DNA of 62,280 nt from Chara braunii (lineage: Eukaryota > Streptophyta > Charophyceae > Charales > Characeae), in NCBI GenBank assembly GCA_003427395.1, contig BFEA01000265.1, positions 1,913,937 through 1,976,216 on the forward strand, given 5' to 3'. The translations under genes and the position numbers were made by a program. The notes under the pieces were generated by a model. It did no database searches, was not told the DNA's origin, and saw only the letters and a list, made by a program, of their open reading frames with translations. Shown here piece by piece: positions 1-10,189 of the stretch (positions are counted from its first letter, which is position 1; every line of letters begins with the position of its first letter).

Positions 1-62
1 GGTACTGGCAGTGGGCTTCCCAGTCATCTGAAAAGGCCAGGTGTGAGGGCGCATTAATGCAT

Positions 63-172
63 ACTGCCATCTTTCCCCAAATAGAAAGCACGGTTATTAT
101 AGCTGCATTTAGACTGAAAATTCTCATAAATACACAACTATAATGACCATGACGGTAAGGCTTCATCTTTTG
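63..172. mobile_element. Palindromic MITE, copy a (decayed)
   Basis: The left arm reads ctttccccaaatagaaa, then a cggttattatagctgcattt-like stretch. The right arm carries the matching ataatgacc block. It belongs to the same ~110-bp near-palindromic family as the copies at 33.3, 36.6, 38.3, 38.7, 39.8, 40.1 and 41.2 kb. This is the most diverged copy and its right end is uncertain. Confidence 0.6.
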
Positions 173-303
173 TCCCAGAACAGGAATGGGATTGCCCCTG
201 CTCAGAATGGACAGGGGGCAAAAAATAAAAAGAAAAAAGGAATGGAGAAGGGGTGGGCCTTTCCTTTTTTTCCTTTTTTGGGGGAAAATGATTTTTTTTT
301 TTT

Positions 304-358
304 TGCACAGGGGCCATGCTAATCTTCTGTGTATTGTCCCAATTTTGACGGATGTCCC
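304..358 (-). pseudogene. U6 snRNA pseudogene, 3'-truncated
   Basis: On the minus strand this matches U6 from the ACATCC block through ATTAGCATGGCCCCTGTGC, then runs into a poly(A) tract (T-run at 288-304). The last third of U6 is missing and there are several substitutions. It looks like a retrocopy rather than a gene, because no plant U6 upstream element or TATA box is evident. Confidence 0.75.
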
Positions 359-639
359 ACGGTCAGGGGGGGGGGGGAGAGGACGGTGGTCCTAGCCATA
401 AGGATATGGTGTAAAAAAAAGGATTGATAATGAGGGGGGATTACAGGCCCAGAAATAGCCTCCTACGGGCAGCTACCGGTCCTACACGCCTGGCCCTTGC
501 AAGGCCCCAAAACCTCAAAATGCCCACCCTCCCGACGACCACTGACGGTGAAATTTGATTGACGTTGAAATGTCTCAGGGGGGGAAGGATAAGCATGCTC
601 AGATGGTTGGGAAACCCACTGCAAGAAGAAGGAACTTGT
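359..639. other. Unassigned spacer
   Basis: G-runs, then sequence leading into PLE-1. No gene, repeat partner or ribozyme core recognised. Confidence 0.4.
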
Positions 640-1525
640 AGTGGAGAAAAAGACTGCGGAGTGTGACGAACTTCGGTTGCTACGATTGAGAGTTGATGAG
701 CTTTAGAAGTCGCGTGATAGGGCTAGCATGTTTGCGACAAAACCGCCAAGTGATTCGGAAGAGATTATTCGCCTTCGACGGGAACAAGAAGCTGTCAAGA
801 TTGCAATGGAGAAGCGCCTTCCGACCTTGGAGGACGTTATTGTTGTGCTGCAGAAATAGTGTGAGGCAGCGGAAGCCAATGCAGAGGTATGGCGGAATGA
901 AGCGCTTCACCCGGGGAACAAGCGAGGGCCGATAGCTATTGGGTCTACCCCATGCACCGATGCGCGTGTTCGGCCTCGGACAACGCCGATGGTCTCTCCA
1001 CGTGGCACCGGGAGGGTTGACCAACACCTGAAGAGTGTGGTAGACCGCAATCGACAGGAGGTTGAACTGTTGAAGGAAATGAGTCTCCGTGAGGTTAACG
1101 CTCGTAAGGAATCGGAGAGGGAGGTTGAAAGACTCAAGGATGAGATGGCCAAGCTTCAAAGAAGTCAGAAGAAAGGAGGTATTAATATGAAGAAATGGAT
1201 GGATGTTGTTGCTGGAGCCTCTGCACTTAAAGGCAAGGGAGTCGTTGCTGCTTCTCCTGTTGTGTTGACCAGCCACCGAAAAGTTGTTTTGAAGGCGGCC
1301 CAGAGAGATCTTCGCGTTATGAAGAAAGAAGCGATTACGAAAATTTGTGAGGAAGAAGGCGTGCCTTACACCACCCTAGACTCGAGGAAGGAGGCAATCG
1401 CACAAGCTCGAGCCGACAAAGCCATCGCTGAGGACGAAATCAGTAAAGATCTAGGTAAGCCATGTTTTGTCGTCGAGGTCACCAAAGATGAAGATGACTT
1501 TGAAAAGAGCGATGGGTGTGACTAA
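640..1525 (+). pseudogene. PLE-1 upstream ORF: coiled coil and SAP-like motif
   Basis: A charged heptad-like segment (SEEIIRLRREQEAVKIAMEK, from about 755) is followed after an in-frame stop by a second coiled coil (EVELLKEMSLREVNARKES, about 1055-1110). A compact motif follows: RVMKKEAITKICEEEGV, then PYTTL and IAQARADKAIAED (about 1313-1436). The second half is open from 989 to 1525. The compact motif aligns with the PLE-2 protein at 17251-17721 (shared pattern L..K...+..IC..E.V.YTT......I..ARA..A.E). The helix-loop-helix spacing resembles SAP DNA-binding motifs, but that is inference. The zinc knuckle found in PLE-2 is not seen here. Confidence 0.6.
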
Positions 1526-1529
1526 ACGG

Positions 1530-2150
1530 ATTCTTGGGGTCACCCCCCGACGTGGCTCTCTTGTGGGGTTTGGTATTTTTTTGCCTATGTTTACGTTCGA
1601 AGGATGTTGCATGGTTGAGAAGCAAGGAGGTGAATTACCTTATGAGTTTTGTTGTTTGCTGCCTTATCTTCTTTGGGCTAATTCCGTGGTGTAGCAGAAT
1701 TTCGGAGTTTTTTGTCGATGTGTTTTGCCAAAGACAACGGAAAGATGCATGGAATGGTCCTCTGGTGTATGCTCTTGTGTCCCCATGATACCGGCACGTT
1801 TACGTTGGTAGTACAAATCGAGATCTACACTGTCGCTGGAGAGAGCACGTTTATAGGAGTTGTAGTACGAATGTCGTTGAGAAAGGGAAACGCAATGAGA
1901 AGTTGTATCAATGGTTGCGACGATGTGGGATCTCCAGTTACGTTATCGTTCCGTTGTGTGCATGTGAGCCCGATGACCTTGCTATAATCGAAAAGTTTTT
2001 TATCAAGTTGCTATGTCCGGCGTTGAATACTAGAGATAAACCGCGGCGAGCACGAAGATCTCGGCCAGGATTGAGGGAATGGTTGCGATGTAAGAGAAGA
2101 CTGGGCGTGAATGTTATCAGTAACGTTGGTACTAGCCAATCTGTCAGCGT
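1530..2150 (+). pseudogene. PLE-1 GIY-YIG endonuclease domain (frameshifted)
   Basis: Reading across frames from 1750, the stretch holds VYALVSPW (the GIY strand), then YVGSTNRDLHCRWREH (the YIG strand with the conserved Arg and His), then KLYQWLRRCG and finally IEKFFIKLLCPALN (conserved Glu and the terminal Asn). These are the GIY-YIG landmarks in the right order. The 1534-1788, 1712-1987 and 1903-2232 frames each carry a piece, so at least two frameshifts separate them. In PLE elements this nuclease nicks the target for priming. Upstream of the domain (1534-1740) is a hydrophobic stretch also seen in PLE-2. Confidence 0.75.
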
Positions 2151-2228
2151 GGGATTTGGTTCAGTTTGTGTGTTTCATCCCGAGGATGGGAAACCATCGG
2201 TTAGTCTGATTCGTGTGTTGAGGCTCGA

Positions 2229-3431
2229 GTGAGTTCGGTTTCTATCCGGTGCTCCGGAGGGTGTAGGTTGGTTGATAACTGGAAAGTGTTGAAGCGATTG
2301 TTCAGAGGAAGTGTAGTTGGTTGTGGATTTGGTACCAAGGAGTTACGTGATTCACGTGAATGGTTGAGGGGTGGTCTGGTGTTGACTTTTGACCCTATTC
2401 GGCAGTTTCTGAGCCGCTCCCTTGCCTTGAAAGTCCCGCTTGCTAGGCTCTTGAGCAATCCGAGGAGTAAAGTGGAGTTGAAGTTATGGGAATTCGACCA
2501 CCTGATTGCAGTATACACGGCTGTACGAACTTTCGATGAAAAGCGGAGACGATTTCGTCTGCGTTGTATCCTCTCCCAACATCTGTCCTCTCGTTTCGGC
2601 ATTCAGTTGAGGAAGCGTCTGGTGATCCGGGTTAGGTATAATAGTCTGCTATGTAAAGCTAGGATTCGACAACTATGTGCACGTATGGTGAATTCTTTGG
2701 ATTTGCCGGCTTCTTGGAGATGTATGTTGATAAGGCGGATGCGGGTGGTATGGTGTAAAAATAAGAGTGTGGGTGACATTGTTCACAACTTCCGAAGGCT
2801 GTCACGAGAGGAAGATCCGATTTGTTGGTGTGAGGTGGACTCCTTCTCCTCCTTTCCACGTCTGGATGGGCACATGTGTTTTCGTATAGGAGAAATAGGT
2901 GATTTCTTTCCATTGTGGATGCACAATTCCCGTAACATTGTCGGACCCTGTTTGGTGCAGCAAGCTGATAATTTGCGTTCGCAGTTATTGCTCTCCTTCT
3001 CCTCCCGTCCTTCCCTTCTCGCTGTCTGTGTGAAAGCTTTTTCAAAAAGTGATGTTGAAGGCTGCCTGATAAAATTTTCCGGGTTTGTCCCTTGTATTGG
3101 TGAGGATGAGGTGGTTCCTTTTCGTCGGTTGCTGGATGGGCTGGTTCGTTGCCCTATCGACCATAACCCAGGCGATACTTTGGTTTGTTGCCCTGCGATC
3201 TATCATCGTGGGATGCAGAAGTTGTTTCTGGCTAATCCATCATTTGAGGTTTGTAAGTTGAGTCAAGAACAGGTCGTTGCGAATGCAGAACGGGAGTACC
3301 GTGCGGATGAGTTGACTTCGGTGGGGCGGTGGAATAAGCAGGGTGTCTTTGGGAAAGTGTACTGCATCCCAAAGCATAAAGATGTTGCTAGGTGGAGACC
3401 ATTTGTCCTTCGTGATTGGAGGTTGCGGTAA
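2229..3431 (+). pseudogene. PLE-1 linker and RT N-terminal region (400 codons)
   Basis: This is the longest open frame of PLE-1. It aligns with PLE-2 through a basic segment (VVWCKNKSVGD versus VRFVWRKNTPVSG), a CW-C motif (ICWCEVDS), NIVGPCLVQQ, HNPGDTLVCCPAIYHRGM and the RT entry block FGKVYCIPKHKDVARWRPFV. The last block is the conserved start of the PLE palm/fingers. The frame then shifts by 1 near 3425, where the RT continues in the next frame. The ORF start is arbitrary, since the protein reads in from the GIY-YIG part. Confidence 0.7.
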
Positions 3432-4471
3432 GCGGAGGCCGTGCTGTTTCCAAGGCAGTTAACATTTTGTTATGGAGCCTGCCCACGAGCAACAACTTGA
3501 ATTTGAGGAGCACTGATATGCTTTTAAATAGGATTAATCACGTTAATCTAGGTCTCTCTGAAAACCAATTTCTTTTAGGGGCCTCGTTCGACATAAAGGA
3601 GATGTTTTCTAATTTCCCTCATAACTCTATTCTTAACGCAACACGATGGGTGGTTGATTATTGTAGTAGTAAGGGGGCCAAAGGGGTTGGTGTGAGGTCG
3701 CATGGGAGGGGTGCGAAGCTACTGTTTGGAAGAATTGAGATGGGATGGAGGATGGTCTCGTTTGAGGTATTGCTGAAATTCATTTCCTTTGAGTTGAAAT
3801 ATACGTATGTATGGGCAGCCGGACGACTGATTAAACAGAATGTGGGCATCCCCATGAGGAAGTTGTCAAGCCCTGCATTAGCCTGTCTTCTTTGTTATTT
3901 TTATGAGTTTTCTTTCCTTTTCAGCTTGGGCAACGAACAAAAGTTGTTTCGAGGTTGTAGATCGGTGGATGACGTGTCTGTGTTTGTGGTGTGTAAGAAG
4001 AACGATGGGTGTTCCTTAAGGTTAGGGTACGGCCTGATCGAATCCTTTAGCCAATGTTACGATCGGAACTTGACGTTGGAGCATACAGATTCAGGAAACT
4101 GTTAGGACTATTTAGGATGCGTGTTGAAAGTGTTCGATGGTTCTACTGGAGTACTCTGCGTTCCGATGACAAAAAATCAGAGAGAGGAGGTTAATGCCAA
4201 ACCGAAGTTTCAATGTATCCAGGACTATGCATCATATACCAGTAAGCAGCAAAAAAAAGCAGTGATTTCATCGTTTCTGCACCGAGCCAAGGCTTTTTCC
4301 TCAGTGGAAGGGCTGGTTGTCCCATTCCTATTTTCGTTGAAATGCGAGTTGTGGCAGAGAGGATATTTCGACGATTGTTTTGACGACGCTCTGATGAATT
4401 TCTCAAAGAAGTTCGTTGGGTTATGGGAAGAGTGGATTCCGGTCCTAACGGGGTGGAGCTGCTTCTCGTAG
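3416..4471 (+). pseudogene. PLE-1 reverse transcriptase core and thumb
   Basis: The residues FDIKEMFSNFPH carry the first catalytic Asp. Then come NVGIPMRKLSSPALACLLC (the RT4-type IPMG..SSPxLA block, with Gly to Arg) and VDDVSVFVV (the catalytic DD pair; the first motif residue is Ser rather than Arg/Tyr). Matching blocks in PLE-2 are IVGVSMGKSSSCPLACILC and LDDVTIFVV. The frame stops at 4103, and the thumb region resumes at 4121-4471 (FASYSSKK-like DYASYTSKQQKKAVISSFLH). LINE-1 follows within 30 bp. Confidence 0.75.
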
Positions 4472-4499
4472 GGTAAGTGAGAGAGGTGGGTTGTGACTC

Positions 4500-6056
4500 T
4501 ATGATGCAAGAATATAGTTCCCGAGTGAGATGATGCTATCCCTGCAGGACATGGATGATGAGAAGACACGCGGAATTGACTCATTCCCCAAAGAGTTCTA
4601 GCTCCATTTATGGGAGACATTCCGAGAAGACTTCTGCCAATACGTGAACGCGGCCTACGGAGAGGAAACGTTTGGGGACATGATTGGCCGGGGAGTCACA
4701 ACCCTTATCTATAAAAAGGGGGACAAGGAAGAAATACGGATCTACCGGCCCATCACTCTCCTCCCGATCCCCTATAAAATTGTTGCAAAACTCTGGGCTA
4801 ATAGACTGCGGCCTCACCTATCACACCTCATCCACCCGGATCAATTTGGTTTCATGCCCTACCGGAACATTCAGGATAATATATTGTTAGTCAATGAGAC
4901 CATTAGGTATGCAAGACACCGTGGAGCTGACGCCGCCATACTTTTCATTGACTTTGAAAAAGCGTATGATCATGTGGATTGGGACTTCCTGGAAATGTGC
5001 CTTAACAAAATGAACTTCGGGCCCAGGTTCATCAAATGGGTCTATATATTCCATAGAACAGCGACCACAAATGTCATGATGAATGGGCACCTCGCACCGC
5101 CAATTAGACTACAGAGATCTGTGAGACAAGGAGATCCCATAGCCCCGATGCTGTTCGTCCTTATGATGGAAGCACTGGCGGCAATGATAAGGGTCAATCC
5201 CGACATTCAAAGAATAGCGGTGCAGGAAATTCCCTATCACCTGATCCCTGTCACATCTACATTTGCTGATGACCTCACCGTCCTATTCCGAGCCGACCCA
5301 ACCAGCTTCCAGGTGTTGGCACACACGATCCACCTCTTTGAAGTTGCAGCGGATATGAAAGTGAACTGGGGCACGGATATGAAAGTGAACTGGGGCACGA
5401 AGACAGAGGGATGGTGGCTCAGTGGAAGTGGGGACGACAACCCCCCACCCGTTGCCCCGAGGGTCGATTGGAAACCCCGGGACGCGGCCATCAGAGTGTT
5501 GGGGGTAAACCTCACAGCATTGGGCCCCCCTCCTGATCATGGTGACAACCTGGTCCAAATAGCTATCCAACGTATGAATGACTGGAAAACAATCCACACT
5601 TCACTAGTGGGCAGAGCACTAGCAATTAACAATGCTATATTTGCATCAATATGGTACAAAGTGGCCTTCTGGCAACTGATTCGGAAACAATTATCGACCC
5701 TCAAACGAGCTGCATCAGCCTACCTGTGGCGGGGAGACCAGAAACACACCGCTTGCATTAAAAGGGTAGCATGGGACATCACTACTCAGCCACGATCTAA
5801 GGGTGGGCTTGGTATAATCGACCCGGAGAGCGAGATAAAAGCACTGATTTTTAAGTTCCTCATAAGGTGGCTGTTAGGCAGCGACATTCCCTGGGCACCA
5901 TACGCAGCCATCCAGATTTCCGCCTTGGCCCCGCAATGCTCAGATAGCAATAGGGTCCACCCGTTGCAATGGATGACCAACAAGCACTGGTCCCTCCCTG
6001 CACCCTCCCGCAACAGAACAGCGATACGCCAGCATCCGCAGCCAAATGGGACCTAA
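4500..6056 (+). pseudogene. LINE-1 ORF2 reverse transcriptase (partial)
   Basis: Open from 4602 to 6056, after a TAG at 4599; homology extends upstream of that stop (PKEF then LHLWETFREDFCQY). Motifs in order: TLIYKKGD, YRPITLLPIPYKI, DQFGFMPYRNI, AILFIDFEKAYDHVDW (first catalytic Asp), VRQGDPIAPMLFVL, and FADDLTVLF (catalytic AD-D). A 24-bp unit coding DMKVNWGT is tandemly duplicated at 5353-5400, just after the palm. The C-terminal connection region (ALAINNAIFASIWYKVAFW, YLWRGD, GGLGIIDP) is typical of plant-type L1-like LINEs. The C-terminus is cut by a stop at 6056. Confidence 0.85.
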
Positions 6057-6241
6057 GGGCTGACCCAATGTGGACAGACATGGTGTGACGATGGAACCCA
6101 AAAACCTGTCCCGCTCAGATGGGAAGAGATATGGAGACAACCCATCTTCGGGAATCCATTTATATTAAATCACACGGGTAGTCTTTCTCGCTGAAAACCG
6201 GCTCGAGATGGCTCCCCTGGGTAAGGAAAGGGATATACACA

Positions 6242-7570
6242 GTGGCTGATCTGTGGAATGTCCACGCTGGCACGTGGCTCTCAGACCAGGACCTTCGCCA
6301 ACAGATGAGCCGTGTCAGAAACCTAACAGAAGGCCTGAGAGAGATCCAAGAGGTTGTCCCCTTGGCATGGGTCCTAGAACTTAAGAGAGGCCCGACAATA
6401 AAGCAAGGGGATTGGGTGGTCCGACCGGATGACTGGTCGATCCCGATGGTGGCGTACAATGTGGAGGAGGTTAACTTGCACCAGGCGACGCTTTAGGCGT
6501 ACAGACCACGCCTCCCTGGGGAAAGATGGTCAAAACTAGACCGTCATGACGACCTTGACCGGCAGGCTCCCGCTGATGGGCTAGTATGAATATGTGGAAT
6601 CAGTGACAACAACGCGGGATCCTTCGTGTATGACCCGGTGACTCCCCTTTCCCAGCCGCCATTTGACCTGCAGGAATGGGAATGGGACTTGGGGGGCTCC
6701 CGAAAACTGCAGGTCTGGCAGTACACAGTAAAGGCTGGCTGCAGAACAGCAAGGAAACCGGCATACATAACCGAACCGACCAAGCGGAGGTGGGATAGAG
6801 ACTCACCACTTGACATGGAACACCTTAGCATGCTAAGGTGGGCCACCTACTCCACTATTCGACCCACTAATCTGCGAGCGCTGCAGTGGCAGATCATCCA
6901 CAGATGTCTACCCACCCCAGACTGGATTGTGTCGAGAACAAACTTGGAAGAACGGGGCGTGCTGTCCCCGCTCTGCACCTACTGCAGAGGGGCTTTCCCC
7001 AGGAAAAGAGCCACACTTGAACACTGCTTGCTGGACTGCACTATGGTGGCCCAACTTTGGCAATGGTGGGATGCAGCATGGCACTATCTCACGGGCAGCC
7101 ACCTGCCGTGGGACCTTAAGACCATCTTGCTGGGGGAAAACCCCCCACAAGTGGCAACGTGGACACCCTTCAGCCTTAACTTGCTGGAAGTAACGCGACT
7201 GCCGATGTTAATGGCTGCCTGGCGGATGAGATGTGCATACGAGCACAGACAACACACATATGGATATATGGAAGCTCGGGCCTTGATACTTGAGACAATC
7301 ATCATAAACACACAAGCGGCCTGGCAGGAACTCACAATAATGCTCCAGAAAGAACCAGACTTAGCCAAAAGGAGCGAGCTTTCTGATAACTTTCGGACTG
7401 TCTGGGTGGACAACGCAGAGAGTCTTTTCGAACTAAATCAACTCAACCAGCTGTGGTGGAAGCAGTGGTTGGCTATGGAACCACAATGGGAACGCTTACC
7501 TAGAAGCTACTTTCAGTTCTCGTTCCGACCAACCAACTTCATCATGCTCCCTGGCTTAAGTACACTGTAA
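6242..7570 (+). pseudogene. LINE-1 ORF2 C-terminal region with zf-RVT-like zinc finger
   Basis: 6242-6496 and 6626-7570 continue the polyprotein in changing frames. The segment WQIIHRCLPTPDW, then CTYCRGAFPRKRATLEHCLLDC, is the C-x2-C...H-x4-C RVT zinc finger common behind plant LINE RTs. LINE-2 has the same block at about 24265-24430 (CNLCHTTFP ... EHIFM, stop, CPG). The coding region ends TAA at 7570. Confidence 0.75.
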
Positions 7571-8403
7571 CTGCTCCCTCCTCCCTTCGGTGTCCCCGTC
7601 CCCGTCCCCCCCCCCCTCTCCCACCTCTACACCCACTTCCCACCCCTCTCCCGCCCACCCCTGATCCTCTCATTCTCATTCAAAGCCGGCTAAGCAGGGT
7701 CTTCCCCACTGGAGAATGCAGCTGAAGGGAACACCCCTTGGTGACAAGATGAGGAGGTCATCGCCCACAGCCCATCACTAATGCCAGCCTACGCGGAGCT
7801 TTGGAAGGCGCCCTACAACGACTAGCAGACCTCAAGAATATTAGCTGGTTTCCGCAGCTGGGAGGCAGGGACAGGTTTACACAATCAAATTCTACTTCAA
7901 AGACAACGACACAAGGTTCATCCACTGGTAGGGGGCTCTGGGAGGGCGGGAAGTAGGGGACAAGGGCTTTGGGAGGGAAGGAACTTAGTGGGGAAGAGAC
8001 CGCCTAGCACTGCTGAAAGGGTTTTGGATCTTAGGTAAAGGTGGAAGGGTTTTGGGTCTTAGGGAAAGGTGGAATAGAGGGGGACAAAGGTTGGCACCCA
8101 ATAAAGCATTGCAACGACCACACTGCTAGCATTCTACATACACAACGACAGCTAATTGCCTTACAGTCAATTGCTTTGGCACCTACGGATAATAGCCACA
8201 ACACAGGGATGGAACAGCACAATATGGTATATGGACTATTTCATAGCACACACAAGGCCACATCAAGGATAGCACTGACAGGGAGCTGGGTAGCTTACCG
8301 CCCACCTCCCCACAACACACGGATCCTGCAAACTTCGCACCCACAGCATAGATTACTTGGATCACATGGAAGTCCACAGCATGATTCACATTGTACATTA
8401 CAG
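7571..8403 (+). other. LINE-1 3' UTR
   Basis: C-rich after the stop, then unremarkable sequence with a partial internal duplication (ggttttggatcttaggtaaa near 8020 and ggttttgggtcttagggaaa near 8050). No gene. It leads into the structured tail. Confidence 0.6.
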
Positions 8404-8518
8404 GGACGCTGGACCCGATTTCCAGCAGGTGTGGCTCCCCACTAATAGATGGAGCCATCTCGACACTGCTAGGGGCGCCTGCTCGTACCAGCATCCCTAG
8501 CAGCCGATCGGGCTGTTT

Positions 8519-8522
<4 letters not shown>
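8404..8522 (+). repeat. LINE 3' tail, three hairpins (copy 1)
   Basis: Hairpin 1 is CTGGA...TCCAG, hairpin 2 is GGCTCC...GGAGCC, and hairpin 3 has a perfect 9-bp stem (CTGCTAGGG at 8466, CCCTAGCAG at 8495). GGGCTGTTTT then leads straight into the poly(A). Hairpins 1 and 2 recur in four other places in the window, each next to an A-run (see the other LINE tails). Confidence 0.85.
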
Positions 8523-8582
<60 letters not shown>

Positions 8583-8587
8583 GGGGA

Positions 8588-8622
<35 letters not shown>
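8523..8622 (+). repeat. LINE-1 poly(A) tail
   Basis: A-run of about 57 bases, a short T-rich break, then a second A-run of about 26 bases. It marks the 3' end of LINE-1. Confidence 0.85.
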
Positions 8623-8624
<2 letters not shown>

Positions 8625-8835
8625 CGTTAATCGGGGAGCAGTTGCTTAAAACAAAAAAAAAAAGGGGTCTGATGCCCTCGGAATAGGGGGTCTCGGTCTG
8701 ATAAGAGAATCTAAAGATTGTTTTGATGTATGTGGGGTGAGCTGTGGGGAGAAGGCTACTGTTTTTGCTATTGTTTTTTACTAAGGTTGGAGTAGGGGGT
8801 CAGGTCCGTTGATGAGACTTGACGGGTTTGCTCCG

Positions 8836-9342
8836 TGGGCCTTGATTTGAGGTATACGTTGGGTGGAATAGGTTGCTGGGGTTGCTTTAGATGGGCGGAT
8901 GGGCTTCGATCCGTGGGTTTTCTGATTGAAGAGAGGTCAGGTACTTCCCTCGCCGATAGAGAGACTCACTGTTTTTTTGGGTACTTTGGTTTTTCGCTTT
9001 TTGCTGTGCAACGGGCCCTGGTTTTGGGTCTGGGTTCATTCGCTTTTTTGACGTGGCTCCAAGATGAGTACCAGTTTCGAGTAGAGTTAGGCGGACGCTT
9101 ATTTCACTTAGGCGGTACAGTACTTCCTTTCGTAGTATATATGTCCTAGCAGTCAAAGTGTCCGTCAGACCGATTTGTCAAGACCCCTGATGAGCCTAGT
9201 AGCGAGCTGCTAGGCGAAACTGGTCGGGTCGTTTTTTCAAGTCGCGTTAGGGGACACCTGTCTTGTTTGGTCGTGTGTACTGTCTGGATTGTGTCGAGTC
9301 TTCAACCCTTGTTGTCCATGCCCATTGCCTGTACAACAGTGG
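8836..9342 (+). mobile_element. Solo PLE pseudo-LTR fragment (PLE-4 family)
   Basis: Nearly identical, in reverse complement, to 21200-22165, where the same sequence lies just upstream of a zinc-knuckle/coiled-coil ORF. It carries a complete hammerhead core. The similarity ends abruptly after gtacaac at 9342. At 9037-9048 it preserves the uninterrupted target site (cattcgcttttt) that holds a LINE insertion in the 21.5-kb copy. Confidence 0.8.
9182..9230 (+). ncRNA. Type I hammerhead ribozyme, intact core
   Basis: The parts in order are: GACCC (stem I), CTGATGA, G, stem II CCTAG...CTAGG, CGAAAC, two loop bases TG, the cleavage triplet GTC, and GGGTC closing stem I. All invariant core bases are present. 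The very short stem III (C-G closing pair) is the form known from Penelope-like elements. Cleavage would follow position 9225. Confidence 0.88.
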
Positions 9343-9461
9343 CTGTGCCTCCCCTCCGGTCCCCTTCCCCTATGAACATCAGCAGTCTCTGCACAATGTC
9401 ACTCGGGGGGACCAACGACCTATTTCTCTTGTTTTTATCCTTTTTTCTTGTTTCCTCTTTC

Positions 9462-9497
9462 CTTGATTTGTGCATGTCATCCTTGTGCAGGGGCCAG
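9462..9497 (-). pseudogene. U6 snRNA fragment (3' half)
   Basis: The minus strand reads GGCCCCTGCACAAGGATGAC, then ATGCACAAATCAAGG, corresponding to the central and 3' part of U6. The 5' half is missing. A fragment only. Confidence 0.65.
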
Positions 9498-10189
9498 GAC
9501 CGACTAGCATCACGTAAAACGGTGTGTGGCGGCTGTTTCTTATTTAAAAACATATATTTATTTACACAAATGCAAAGAAAACGAACCGAACGCAAAATGA
9601 ACAGATCAGTCTGACATAGACATCATGACAGTACATCAAGTGCATCCACACTTTGCGGGTGTCCCTGTTCGACAGAGCAACACGCTAAGTTGGGCAATGC
9701 CTTCGCGGTACATCTGAATGCGACCGCCCCGCCAGCCTCTTCAGATGCATCTGGCCGTACCGTGTCACCATGTGCACCGTCTTCCATGTCGTTCAAACGG
9801 TAAGGCCTCCCGCAGAGTGGAAACAGTATAGCCTGTACCTCACACCTCTTCCCATTTGTGGTAAGGCCGGCGGGGGAGGCTGGTTTTCGTTGTGGCGTTA
9901 GTACCATTGCGGTAGGGAGGTCACGAACGGGCGGAGGCAGCTCTTTTGATCATAGGTTGCGCACGGGAGTGGGAGCCCGGTCACGCATGTCCACGGTGAG
10001 GTGCCGTCACAAGGTGGTACTCGTGGTACTCGACCTTATGTGTGTCAGCCTCCCTCCGTAAACAGTTTAATTTTTCCAGTGCCCTGATGCACGGCCCGCT
10101 ACCTTGGTCTATTAGTGAGGAAGGGTGTGAGGCCGGCTATTGGGGGGGTGGGGGGGTGGCCGAGGGGGCCTGCGTAGTGTCGTCTCGCA
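9498..10189. other. Unassigned spacer before Harbinger fragment
   Basis: Includes a GC-rich stretch and G-runs near 10140. Short open frames only. Nothing recognised. Confidence 0.4.

Larger units (their letters stand above)
640..4490 (+). mobile_element. PLE-1: Penelope-like element with N-terminal GIY-YIG
   Basis: The element reads, in order, coiled coil plus SAP-like region, GIY-YIG nuclease, RT N-terminal extension, and RT. GIY-YIG upstream of RT is the permuted order of the Naiad/Chlamys PLE clade; canonical Penelope elements carry it after the RT. The same domain order recurs independently in PLE-2 at 14.3-18.1 kb. Its frame is broken by stops and frameshifts, so it is inactive. LINE-1 starts directly downstream, and no pLTR of this copy is visible in the window. 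Confidence 0.85.
4500..8580 (+). mobile_element. LINE-1: 5'-truncated non-LTR retrotransposon
   Basis: The element starts inside the RT-proximal part of ORF2; no AP endonuclease or ORF1 is present. It continues through a C-terminal zinc-finger domain (to 7570), then a ~950-bp 3' UTR ending in three hairpins (8404-8503) and a long A-run from 8523. It is homologous in coding and tail to LINE-2 at 22.86-25.33 kb. 5' truncation plus poly(A) is typical of target-primed reverse transcription. Confidence 0.85.
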
